Of a stretch of 64,000 nt of DNA, positions 10,537 to 21,058 are shown piece after piece (position 1 is the stretch's first letter; every line of letters begins with the position of its first letter). The DNA is taken from NCBI RefSeq assembly GCF_038502225.1, contig NC_091293.1, forward strand, positions 10,695,658-10,759,657, given 5' to 3'. The translations under genes were made by a program, and so were the position numbers. This DNA is from Cherax quadricarinatus. Its lineage: Eukaryota > Arthropoda > Malacostraca > Decapoda > Parastacidae. Under the pieces are notes generated by a model that was given only the letters and a program-made list of their open reading frames with translations, had not been told where the DNA came from and searched no databases.

Positions 10537-11607
10537 CCCTTTGACTGTTTCAGGCCCCTCTCTGAAACTGTCATTCTATGTCGCTCAATTTTTGAAAAAA
10601 AAAAAAATAATTTTTTCTTATGAAATGATAGAGAATCTTTTCCCGATGGTAATAACACCAAAAGTTCGAAATTTGGTCGAAAACTCATGGAATTATCCTC
10701 CTGCGAATTTAGCGGTCTCGTCGACATATGCGTATCGGCGATTTCGCCGACTTTGAGCCCTATTTTCAGCCAATTCCATTGTTCCAGTTGACCAAACTCA
10801 TAGCTATTTCTTTAGAACTCCATTTTATCTATCAGCTGAGTACAAGAAACCTCCCATTTACTAATTTGGACTACCCAATATGGTGGTCAGAAATTGGCAA
10901 TTTGGCCAATTTCATGCAAACTAAAAAAGATGCCAATTTCAAAATAGGGTCCAGAATAAACAAGGTAGATATTCGTGGCACTAAAATAACATATGCTCTG
11001 TTCATTAGTCACATCTCTAGGCCCCTCTTATATTATTATTGCTTTCTATTTTGATTTTTTATTCATACAAAAAAATACAAAATTTACTGTTATGCAGGCT
11101 ACTGCATTATTGTAAAAATGGTATAAATAATATCAGTGCACTAGTGAAAGAATATTAGACTCCCCAGTTGATGTGTAATGGACATGTGGTGTGATTTATT
11201 TACTCCTGAACATTGGTAAAAATCGAACATTTCTGCTACTTTGAGCTCAGTTTCAAGGTCGTTTTCATCGTCAGAGTAATGAAAATCATCTCTATTTCTG
11301 TAATGTTTTCCATTTTATCACCTAAGACCATGAAAATGCGAATACAATGATAAATACTATACGAGAATACACCTCAAAGTCGGCGTTTTATTCCAAAAAA
11401 ACGATCAGTTTTTTTTTTCTCATTACACAATGTGTGCTGCAGGATTTCTTTTTATGTGGTGCACACTGACCACACAGACCCATTCTCTCACATGTGGGCC
11501 TACCAGCTTTCTCCCGCTTGATTTGAAGCCGCTAGAATTATTGAGTATATATACGTCAGAAACATTGGCTCGTAAGACGTATTTATACGTCAAAAACAGT
11601 CAAAGGG
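10537..11607. mobile_element. 1071-bp TTAA MITE of the piggyBac family
   Basis: Flanked by TTAA on both sides (10533-10536, 11608-11611), with terminal inverted repeats CCCTTTGACTGTTT and AAACAGTCAAAGGG. It is noncoding. Its right 200 bp match the 5' end of the intact piggyBac at 24114 in inverse orientation, and its left 100 bp match that element's 3' end, including the A-rich tract and a TTTTTTCTTAT word. It inserted in the A-rich tail of RTE copy C and ends 29 bp before a candidate splice acceptor at 11637. Confidence 0.93.
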
Positions 11608-11636
11608 TTAAAAAATATGCATTTTTTTTTTTTCAG

Positions 11637-11718
11637 AAACTGGGTCTGCATTTGAAAGAGTTGCAGGTCAACGAGGAGAGGAGGAAGAAAGAGTACGACA
11701 CCTGTCAACAGGAGCCAG
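11637..11718 (+). CDS. Possible host exon, coiled-coil type (unrecognised gene)
   Basis: A T-rich tract ending in CAG at 11636 and a GT at 11719 bracket 82 bases open in two frames. One frame reads KLGLHLKELQVNEERRKKEY and on to QEP, a strongly helical, charged composition like a coiled coil. The other gives an E- and R-rich stretch that joins the next exon (34892) in correct phase. The coiled-coil frame ends in phase 1 and does not fit exon 34892 directly, so it would need an intervening exon. I do not recognise the protein. The acceptor lies just outside the TTAA MITE, so the branch point may be inside the mobile element. Confidence 0.45.
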
Positions 11719-12186
11719 GTGGTTATGGCTATTATTTTTGCAATGTTATTGTAATTATTGTACAGTAGTCGGCTCATACTTATGTTAAAAAAGATGGCAT
11801 AGGAACTCAGTGTATTGTATCAAAATAAATTACTGCAAATGTGTGTGATTGGCCCCACTTAAGTAGGGACAGGACAAAATGGTTTGTTGAGTAAAAAATA
11901 TGTTAATCTAAATTTCCCCAAAGAGCTCATATTTTTACTTAAAATAGGGACAGGGACAATAATAATCTATTTTCTATTTCCTGTTATTTTTTCATTCTTT
12001 AATTTATTTTTATTATTTTTCATTTTTAAATGTTTATGAAAAATAGTTACCATATTCATTATATACCATGTGATCATATTAAAAGAGTAAATTTGGTCCT
12101 AAAATAACTTCAGAATAAAAATTAAAATACAAAATCAGTCATTCTTCATCTAGCTGGGTCACCATTTTGTTTTGATTTTGTGCACA

Positions 12187-12660
12187 TCAGTGATGTGCCA
12201 TGTGTGGTGGAGTATATGGTAGTGTCAGTGATGTGCCATGTGTGGTGGAGTATATGGTAGTGTCAGCGATGTGCCATGTGTGATGGAGTCTGTGATAGTT
12301 TGTCAGTGATATACCGTGTACTCAAGTAACCTACTCGCCTAATTGTGGTTGCAGGGGTCAAGTCGTAGATCTTAGCCTTGCCTCTTCACTGATCACTACT
12401 AGGTCCCTTCTCTCCCTGCTCTGTTAACTTTATCATACCTCATGTGCCATGTGTGGCAGAGTCTGTGGTAGTGTCAGTGATATGCCATGTGTGGTGGAAT
12501 CTATGGTAGTGTGTCAGTGGTATGTCATATGTAGTGGAGTTTATGATGTTGTCAGTAATATGTCATATATGGTAGTCTACAGTAGTGTGTGATTAGTGTC
12601 ATGTGTGGTGGAGTTTATGGTAGTGTGTCAGTGGAATGTCATTTGAGGCAGTGTCTGTGA
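12187..12660. repeat. Degenerate minisatellite, about 38-bp unit
   Basis: Repeated copies of a unit containing GATGTGCCATGTGTGGTGGA followed by GTATATGGTAGTGTCAGT, two nearly identical at 12187-12265 and more diverged ones to about 12660. A SINE-like fragment (about 12318-12435) interrupts the array, and array units resume on both sides. Confidence 0.75.
12318..12435. repeat. SINE-like fragment (TAATTGTGGTTGCAGGGGTC type)
   Basis: Matches 42660-42780, both containing a word like ACCTAATTGTGGTTGCAGG followed by a CTTGCCTCTTCAC-like stretch. This repeat type is common in decapod genomes to my knowledge. The class is uncertain. Confidence 0.45.
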
Positions 12661-15160
12661 TTGTTAATAAGTAAAGGATGCCCATAATAATAATTAAAAT
12701 TTTACAGATTCCACATTGACAAATGTTAACCCCAAAATTACTCTATGATCACTTGCAAAAAAAGATTGAATTTAGTCCAGAAATAACAAAAAAAATTGTA
12801 GCCATCCTTTGTCTTGCTGGTTGTCAGTTTTCCTTTGGCTTCATGCATGACACTTGATTTTGCAGTGATCCATAGGCTTTTGTCCAGTATATGTTTATTG
12901 GAATTCCCTTTTTTTTTTTTCTTTAATAATGTAAACCAGTTACTAGTGATATTCAGAGACATACTGTGCTGTTAAAAATCCAGCTGTGTATTTATTTTCT
13001 CTTGACCGGGAGGACGATACTCAAGTTGAAAATGAACCTTGAGATTTCGTTGTTATTAGTGTCATTGTATTTCCCCATCCATTCTTGGCTTTTCTTATAA
13101 ATATCAGTACAAACCAGTTTGGAGGAATTAGAGATATTGAAGAATCAAATAGTGAGTAATATGGCCCTGGCATCTGGTTGTATAAGGAAGCATTCATTAA
13201 TCTCGGAAGGAGGGCTGCCTCTTGGAATTTAGTCACTGTACAAGGCAAAAAGTAATCATAATTAAGCTGGGAATGGTAGACAGTGGTTAATTTTTAATTG
13301 AAATTGCATTAAGCAATTGCTCACTTAGCAGGGTTCTGCTGTACTGAAAAAATAGTCCTTTGATGGAAAAAATACAGACATAAATTGAAGTGGTTTTGGC
13401 ATTTCAAGTTTGATGAATAATATTTTCAAGATATTCTATATAAAATTGTGGAAGAACTATAGTGCATAGGAGACTAATGTGACAGGTAACAGAGTTGATA
13501 AAAGTCTGACACCACAGTGTCAGGAATAATAAGAGATCTTATCAACTAATTTAGTTATTGAAGGAAATGCAGATAAAATGTGATTGTCTAGAGCATATTG
13601 CTTTAATTTTGCAGCTAAATACTTCTACTTACACTTAGGTCACACTACACATACATGTACATGTTTATTTATACACACTCATCTGAGTTTTCTTTGATTT
13701 TATCTTAATAGTTCTTGGTCTTATTACTTTTCCTTTTATATCCATGGGAAAGTGGAATAAGAATCTTTCCTCCGTAAGCCATGCGTGTTGTAAAAGTCAA
13801 CTGAAATGCCGGGAACAATGGGCTAGTAACCCCTTTTCCTGTAAAGATTACTAAAAAGAATAAGAAGAAGAAAATTGTCAAAGTGGGAAGTCTGAATGTG
13901 CGTGGATGTTGTGCAAATGATAAGAAAGAGATGATTGTGGATGTTATGAATGAGAAGAAACTGGATGTCCTGGCTTTAAGTGAAACAAAGCTGAAGGGGG
14001 TGGGAGAGTTTCAGTGGAGATGAATAAAGGGGATTAGGTTGGGGGTTTCAAATAGAGTTAGAGCTAAAGAAGGAGTAGCAATGATGTTGAAGGATAAGCT
14101 ATGGCAGGAAAAGAGGGACTACAAATGCATAAATTCAAGGATTATGTGGAGTAAAATAAAGATTGGATGTGAAAAGTGGGTTATAGTAAGCGTGTATGCA
14201 CCTGGAGAAGAAAGAAGTGTAGAGGAGAGAGAGAGATTCTGGGAAATGTTGAGTGAATGCGTGGGGAGTTTTGAATCAAGTGTGAGAGTAATGGTGGTTG
14301 GGGATTTCAATGCTAAAGTGGGTAAAAATGTTATGGAGGGAGTAGTAGGTAAATTTGGGGTGCCAGGGGTAAATGTAAATGGGGAGCCTTTAATTGAGCT
14401 ATGTGTAGAAAGAAATTTGGTAATAAGTAATACATATTTTATGAAAAAGAGGATAAATAAATATACAAGGTATGATGTAGCACGTAATGAAAGTAGTTTG
14501 TTAGATTATGTATTGGTGGATAAAAGGTTGATGGGTAGGCTCCAGGATGTACATGTTTATAGAGGGGCAACTGATATGTCAGATCACTATTTAGTTGTAG
14601 CTACCGTTAGAGTAAGAGGTAGATGGGAAAAGAGGAAGGTGGCAACAACAAGTAAGAGGGAGGTGAAAGTGTATAAACTAAGGGAGGAGGAAGTTCAGGC
14701 GAGATATAAACGACTATTGGCAGAAAGGTGGGCTAGTGCAAAGATGAGTAGTGGGGGGGTTGAAGAGGGTTGGAATAGTTTTAAAAATGCAGTATTAGAA
14801 TGTGGGGCAGAAGTTTGTGGTTATAGGAGGGTGGGGGCAAGAGGAAAGAGGAGTGATTGGTGGAATGATGAAGTAAAGGGTGTGATAAAAGAGAAAAAGG
14901 TAGCTTACGAGAGGTTTTTACAAAGCAGAAGTGTTATAAGAAGAGCAGAGTATATGGAGAGTAAAAGAAAGGTGAAGAGAGTGGTGAGAGAGTGCAAAAG
15001 GAGAGCAGATGAAAGAGTGGGAGAGGCACTGTCAAGAAATTTTAATGAAAATAAGAAAAAATTTTGGAGTGAGTTAAACAAGTTAAGAAAGCCTAGGGAA
15101 AGTATGGATTTGTCAGTTAGAAACAGAGTAGGGGAGTTAGTAGATGGGGAGATGGAGGTA

Positions 15161-16136
15161 CAGTGGACCCCCGCATAACGATGGCATCACATAGCGATTT
15201 TTCCGCATACCGATTACTTTTATCGCAAAATTTTTGCCGCGCATACCGATTAAAAACCCGCTTACCGATTTTCGTCCGAGACGCGTCCAATGTGCCCTCA
15301 CATGTGCCGGCCGTCCCATTGTTTACCAGCCAGCCTCCGCGGTAACATCCAAGCATACACTCGGAATATTTCGTATTATTACAGTGTTTTCGGTGCTGTT
15401 TCTGGAAAATAAGTGACCATGGGCCCCAAGAAAGCTTCTAGTGCCAACCCTGTGGTAAAAAGGGTGAGAATTAGTATGGAAATTAAGAAAGATTTTGAAG
15501 GGTTTGGGGCTAACCCTGAGAAGCCTATGCCAGTTGTGGAATCCATTGTGCCTACTTCAAAGATTAAGGAAATGTGTGCACAGTGGGTTGAACTGCAAAC
15601 CTTTATAGATGAAAATCACCCTGACACAGCTGTTGCAAGCCGTGCTGGTGACTATTTCAATGACAATGTTATGGCCCATTTTAGGAAAGTCTTGAAGGAA
15701 CGGGAGGTACAGAGCTCTATGGACAGATTTGTTGTGCGACAGAGGTCCAGTGACTCTCAAGCTGGTCCTAGTGGCATTAAAAGAAGAAGGGAAGTAACCC
15801 CAGAAAAGGACTTGCTACCTCAAGTCCTAATGGAAGGGGATTCCCCTTCTAAACAGTAAGAAGATAATGCTCTCCCCTCCTCCCATCCCATCAATCATCA
15901 CCAGATCTTCAATAAAAGTAAGTGTCATTTAATTGTGCATGCCTTTTTCAGTTTGTGTGCATTAAAATTAACATTTCATGTGGTAAAAAAAAATTTTTTT
16001 CATACTTTTGGGCGTCTTGCACGGATTAATTTTATTTCCATTATTTCTTATGGGGAAAATTCATTCGCATAACGATTATTTCGCATAACGATGAGCCCTC
16101 TTGCACGGATTAAAATCGTTAACCGGGGGTCCACTG
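15161..16136 (+). mobile_element. 976-bp Tigger derivative with intact short ORF
   Basis: Ends CAGTGGACCCCCGCATAACG and AACCGGGGGTCCACTG, with duplicated TA at 15159-15160 and 16137-16138. RTE copy A shows the empty site (GAGGTATTAGG). Subterminal words of the type CGCATAACGAT or CATACCGATT recur near both ends. The interior contains a start context, the 146-residue deleted reading frame and a 3' region ending in the same text as full-length Tiggers. Confidence 0.93.
15419..15859 (+). CDS. Short Tigger-derived protein lacking DNA-binding and DDE domains
   Basis: An open frame of 146 codons and a stop. ATG at 15419 sits in GACCATGG, the same start context as the full-length transposases. It keeps residues MGPKKASSANPVVKRVRISM and a few more, then jumps in frame to DFEGFGANPE, skips the acidic linker, and keeps the conserved C-terminal region (TSKIKEMCAQW, FIDENHPDTAVASRAGDYF, KEREVQSSMDRFVVRQRSSD, GIKRRREVTPEKDLLPQVLM). 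The CENP-B-type helix-turn-helix and the catalytic Asp triad are absent. It is shared as a derivative with 8831-9172. The remaining C-terminal part could be a multimerisation module (inference), in which case it might act as an inhibitor. It could equally be just a passenger of a MITE family. Confidence 0.6.
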   Translation: MGPKKASSANPVVKRVRISMEIKKDFEGFGANPEKPMPVVESIVPTSKIKEMCAQWVELQTFIDENHPDTAVASRAGDYFNDNVMAHFRKVLKEREVQSSMDRFVVRQRSSDSQAGPSGIKRRREVTPEKDLLPQVLMEGDSPSKQ

Positions 16137-18183
16137 TATTAGGTAGATGGCGAGAATATTTTGAGGAACTTTTAAATGTTGAGGAAGAAAGGGAGGCGGT
16201 AATTTCATGCACTGGCCAGGGAGGTATACCATCTTTTAGGAGTGAAGAAGAGCGTAATGTAAGTGTGGTGGAGGTACGTGAGGCATTACGTAGAATGAAA
16301 GGGGGTAAAGCAGCTGGAACTGATGGGATCATGACAGAAATGTTAAAAGCAGGGGGGGATATAGTGTTGGAGTGGTTGGTACTTTTGTTTAATATATGTA
16401 TGAAAGAGGGGAAGGTACCTAGGGATTGGCAGAGAGCATGTATAGTCCCTTTATATAAAGGGAAAGGGGACAAAAGAGATTGTAAAAATTATAGAGGAAT
16501 AAGTTTACTGAGTATACCAGGAAAAGTATACGGTAGAGTTATAATTGAAAGAATTAGAGGTAAGACAGAATGTAGAATTGCGGATGAGCAAGGAGGCTTC
16601 AGAGTGAGTAGGGGATGTGTAGATCAAGTGTTTACATTGAAGCATATATGTGAACAGTATTTAGATAAAGGTAGGGAAGTTTTTATTGCATTTATGGATT
16701 TAGAAAAGGCATATGATAGAGTGGATAGAGGAGCAATGTGGCAGATGTTGCAAGTTTATGGAATAGGTGGTAAGTTACTAAATGCTGTAAAGAGCTTTTA
16801 TGAGGATAGTGAGGCCCAGGTTAGGGTGTGTAGAAGAGAGGGAGAATACTTCCCGGTAAAAGTAGGTCTTAGACAGAGATGTGTAATGTCACCATGGTTG
16901 TTTAATATATTTATAGATGGGGTTGTAAAAGAAGTAAATGCTAGGGGTTCGGGAGAGGGGTGGGATTAAATTATGGGGAATCAAATTCAAAATGGGAATT
17001 GACACAGTTACTTTTTGCAGATGATACTGTGCTTATGGGAGATTCTAAAGAAAAATTGCAAAGGTTAGTGGATGAGTTTGAGAATGTGTGTAAAGGTAGA
17101 AAGTTGAAAGTGAACATAGAAAAGAGTAAGGTGATGAGGGTATCAAATGATTTAGATAAAGAAAAATTGGATATCAAATTGGGGAGGAGGAGTATGGAAG
17201 AAGTGAATGTTTTCAGATACTTGGGAGTTGACGTGTCGGCGGATGGATTTATGAAGGATGAGGTTAATCATAGAATTGATGAGGGAAAAAAGGTGAGTGG
17301 TGCGTTGAGGTATATGTGGAGTCAAAAAACGTTATCTATGGAGGCAAAGAAGGGAATGTATGAAAGTATAGTAGTACCAACACTCTTATATGGATGTGAA
17401 GCTTGGGTGGTAAATGCAGCAGCGAGGAGACGGTTGGAGGCAGTGGAGATGTCCTGTTTAAGGGCAATGTGTGGTGTAAATATTATGCAGAAAATTCGGA
17501 GTGTGGAAATTAGGAGAAGGTGTGGAGTTAATAAAAGCATTAGTCAGAGGGCAGAAGAGGGGTTGTTGAGGTGGTTTGGTCATTTAGAGAGAATGGATCA
17601 AAGTAGAATGACATGGAAAGCATATAAATCTATAGGGGAAGGAAAGAGGGGTAGGGGTCATCCTCGAAAGGGTTGGAAAGAGGGGGTAAAGGAGGTTTTG
17701 TGGGCGAGGGGCTTGGACTTCCAGCGGGCTGGCGTGGGCGTGTTAGATAGGAGTGAATGGAGACGAATGATACTTGGGACCTGACGATCTGTTGGAGTGT
17801 GAGCAGGGTAATATTTAGTGAAGGGATTCAGGGAAACCGGTTATTTTCATATAGTCGGACTTGAGTCCTGGAAATGGGAAGTACAATGCCTGCACTTTAA
17901 AGGAGGGGTTTGGGATATTGGCAGTTTGGAGGGATATGTTGTGTATCTTTATACGTATATGCTTCTAAACTGTTGTATTCTGAGCACCTCTGCAAAAGCA
18001 GTGATAATGTGTGAGTGTGGTGAAAGTGTTGAATGATGATGAAAGTATTTTCTTTTTGGGGATTTTCTTTCTTTTTTTTTGGGTCACCCTGCCTCGGTGG
18101 GAGACGGCCGACTTGTTGAAAAAAAAAAAAAAATACAGTAATGGATTACCAACATTTGTTAATTCTTTTTTATTGTTCATTAA

Positions 18184-18977
18184 CCCTTTGAGGGTCTGTC
18201 CCATATTTCTACGACTCTGAAGGCAAGGTCCAAGTTATAGTTCTATGCCATGAGCTCAGCTCACTCAGATAAGCTGTGAGCAGTAAATTTGGACCTAGAT
18301 ATGAGAGAATGCATCTATGTGGTAAGTGTTCACCATATAAAACAAATCCTGCAGCATGCAGTGCATTATGAGAAAAAAACAGACCATGTTTTTTTATTAA
18401 AACAGTGACTGCGGTGTATTTTCATGTTTTTTATGGTTGTATTCGCAGTTTCTTCGTCTTGTTTGATAAGATGGAAGATATACTACAGAAATAGAGATGA
18501 TTTTGATTGGGTTTAGTACTGAAAATGGCTTGAAACTGAGCTCAAAGTAGCAGAAATGTTCAATTTTTGCCAATGTTCATGAGCAAACAAATAATGTCAT
18601 GCATCCAGTACAAGTCAGCTGGTGGGTCTAACGTGTGTTCACAAATATACGTACTATTATTTATACAATTACGTATTACAATATTGCATAACAGTAAATC
18701 TTCTATTTCTGTGTGTGAATAAAAATTCATTATATGAATAAAAAATCAAAGTAGAATTCATTTGTGAAGCCTGGAAACATAACTAATGAATAGAGGAAAT
18801 GTTACTTTAGTGTCAGGAATGCCTGCATTGTTTATTCTGGACCCTGTTTTGAAACTGGACTATTTTGAACTTTGTGTGAAATTGGCCAAATTACCTATTT
18901 CCGATCACTTCGTTGGGTAGTTGAAATACTCGATTGAGCGATTTCTTGTGCTCAGTTGATAAAATAGAAGTAATACT
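18184..18977. mobile_element. piggyBac-family TTAA MITE, one end lost
   Basis: Left end is TTAA (18180-18183) followed by CCCTTTGAGGGTC. The internal sequence follows the other 1.07-kb copies (the GATGATTTTGATTGG, TTGAAACTGAGCTCAAAGTA and GGACCCTGTTTTGAAA landmarks). Homology stops at about 18977, where a SINE begins, so the right terminus is missing. Confidence 0.85.
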
Positions 18978-19253
18978 AGCTTTGGTGGCTAAAACTCTCG
19001 CTTCACATGACGAGGGTCTGGGTTCGATTCACAGCCAGGGTAGAAACATTGGACGTTTCTTTACACCAGTTGTCTATGTTCACCCATCAGTAAATGGGTA
19101 CCCGAGTGTTAGTCCACTGGTGTGAGTCGCATCCTGCGACACTGACCTAATTTGCCTGAAATGCTCAGCATAACAAGGGGCTTTCTATATAGTAGTACGT
19201 GTATGTCATTGTTGTCAGCTAGGCCTGTATACCATGTACATGTACTTGTAGTA
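18978..19253 (+). repeat. tRNA-derived SINE
   Basis: The head looks like a tRNA gene: GGTGGCTAAAACTCTCGCTT (A-box-like) and GGGTTCGATTCACAG (a good B box), followed by a body with CCCGAGTGTTAGTCCACTGG and a short AT-rich tail ending AGTAAATAAAGAT. Polymerase III would transcribe it from the internal boxes. RTE copy E inserted exactly in its tail. A related SINE on the other strand is at 42790-43072. Confidence 0.8.
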
Positions 19254-20640
19254 AATAAAGATTTTTTTTTTTTTTTATATACAAGTCGGCCGTTTCCCAC
19301 CGAGGCAGGGTGACCCAAAAAGGAAGAAAATCCCCAAAAAGAAAATACTGTCATTATCATTCAACACTTTCACCTCACTCGGACATAATCACTGTTTTTG
19401 CAGAGGTGCTCAGAACACAACAGTTTAGAAGCATATATGTATAAAGATATACAACACATCCCTCCAAACTGCTAATATCCCGAACCCCTCCTTTAGAGTG
19501 CAGGCATTGTACTTCCCATTTCCAGGACTCAAGTCCAGCTATATAAAAATAACCAGTTTCCCTGAATCCCTTCACTAAATATTACCCTGCTCACACTCCA
19601 ACAGATCGTCAGGTCCCAAATACCATTCGTCTCCATTCACTCCTATCGAACACGCTCATGCACGCCTGCTGCAAGTCCAAGCCCCTCGCCCACAAATCCT
19701 CCCTTACCCCTTCCTTCCAACCATTTTGAGGATGACCCCTACCCCGCCTTCCTTTCCCTACAGATTTAAATGCTCTCCATGTCATTCTACTTTGATCCAT
19801 TCTCTCTAAATGACGAAACCACCTCAACAACCCCTCTTCAGCCCTCTGACTAATACTTTTATTAACCACGCTTTTTCCTAATTTCCACACTCCAAATTTT
19901 CTGCATAATATTTACACCACACATTGCCCTTAGACGGGGCATCTCAACTGCCTCCAACCGCCTCCTCGCTGCTGCATTCACAACCCAAGCTTCACGCCCA
20001 TATAAGAGTGTTGGTACTACTATACTCTCATACATTCCCTTCTTTGCCTCCATAGATAACGTTTTTTGTCTCCACATATACCTCAGTGCACCACTCGGCT
20101 TTTTTCCCTCATCAGTTCTATGATTAACCTCATCCTTCATAAATCCATCCGCCGACACGTCAACTCCCAAGTAGTATCTGAAAACATTCACTTCTTCCAT
20201 ACTCCTCCTCCCCAATTTGATATCCAGATTTTCTTTATCTAAATCATTTGATACCCTCATCACCTTACTCTTTTCTATGTTCACTTTCAACTTTCTACCG
20301 TTACACACACTAACAAACTCATCCACTAACCTTTGCAATTTTTCTTTAGAATCTCCCATAAGCACAGTATCATCAGCAAAAAGCAACTGTGTCAATTCCC
20401 ATTTTGTATTTGATTCCCCATAATTTAATCCCACCCCTCTCCTGAACACCCTAGCATTTACTTCTTTTACAGCCCCATCTATAAATATATTAAACAACCA
20501 TGGTGACATTACGCATCCCTGTCTAAGACCTACTTTTACTGGGAAGTAGTCTCCCTCTCTTCTACACACCCTAACCTGAGCCTCACTATACTCATAAAAA
20601 CTCTTTACAGCATTTAATAACTTACCACCTATTCCATATA

Positions 20641-20843
20641 CAGTGGACCCCCGCATAACGATCACCTCCGAATGCGACCAATTATGTAAGTGTATTTATG
20701 TAAGTGCGTTTGTACGTGTATGTTTGGGGGTCTGAAATGGACTAATCTACTTCACAATATTCCTTATGGGAACAAATTCGGTCAGTACTGGCACCTGAAC
20801 ATACTTCTGGAGTGAAAAAATATCGTTAACCGGGGGTCCACTG
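20641..20843. mobile_element. 203-bp Tigger-type MITE, copy 2
   Basis: Same length and ends as 3838-4040, with TA at 20639-20640 and 20844-20845. It interrupts the reverse transcriptase palm of RTE copy E between the DRVD block and the segment starting YGIGGKLL. Confidence 0.94.
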
Positions 20844-21058
20844 TACTTGCAACATCTGCCACATTGCTCCTCTATCCACTCTATCATATGCCTTTTCTAA
20901 ATCCATAAATGCAATAAAAACTTCCCTACCTTTATCTAAATACTGTTCACATATATGCTTCAATGTAAACACTTGATCTACACATCCCCTACCCACTCTG
21001 AAACCTCCTTGCTCATCCGCAATCCTACATTCTGTCTTGCCTTTAATTCTTTCAATTA

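Larger units (their letters stand above)
11719..13627. other. Intron or intergenic stretch, mostly unique
   Basis: AT-rich sequence without a supported gene. It holds a minisatellite-like tract (12187-12660) and a SINE-like fragment (about 12318-12435). The short open frames here have no recognisable domain. If 11637-11718 and 34892-34994 belong to one gene, this is intron. Confidence 0.6.
13864..17784 (+). pseudogene. RTE-like endonuclease/reverse transcriptase, copy D
   Basis: Endonuclease motifs LNVRGC, LALSETKLKG and VVGDFNAKVG are followed by the linker, the Tigger insert, and reverse transcriptase with DLEKAYDRVD, GLRQRCVMSPW (Arg for Gly in the RQG motif) and LLFADDTVLMG, then the RTE tail ending RRMILGT. 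A TGA near 14021 interrupts the endonuclease and a small deletion near 16945 shifts the frame. The frames are 14039-15178, 16091-16969 and 16960-17784. No ATG is available in frame at the natural start, where coding homology begins KIVKVGSLNV. Confidence 0.9.
13628..18133 (+). mobile_element. RTE-like LINE copy D (near full length)
   Basis: Starts inside the 5' UTR (about 170 bp of leader missing compared with copy E), then runs through the whole ORF and 3' UTR to a poly(A) tail at 18119-18133. A 976-bp Tigger derivative (15161-16136) interrupts the ORF linker. The 3' end contains the CCTGCCTCGGTGGGAGACGG signature. Copy D is closest to copies A and E and shows the empty sites for their MITE and Tigger insertions. 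Confidence 0.92.

Noticed and set aside
10728..11054. Open frames of about 100 codons in TTAA MITEs (10728-11054, 46503-46826)
   Set aside because: They recur only because the MITE is repeated. Composition is AT-driven and there is no recognisable domain.
12738..13248. Minus-strand open frames in the 11.7-13.6 kb intron
   Set aside because: No conserved domain, no splice structure and frequent homopolymers. Treated as chance.
18978..19060. Functional tRNA gene
   Set aside because: A-box and B-box are present but no cloverleaf acceptor stem can be formed, and a SINE body and tail follow.
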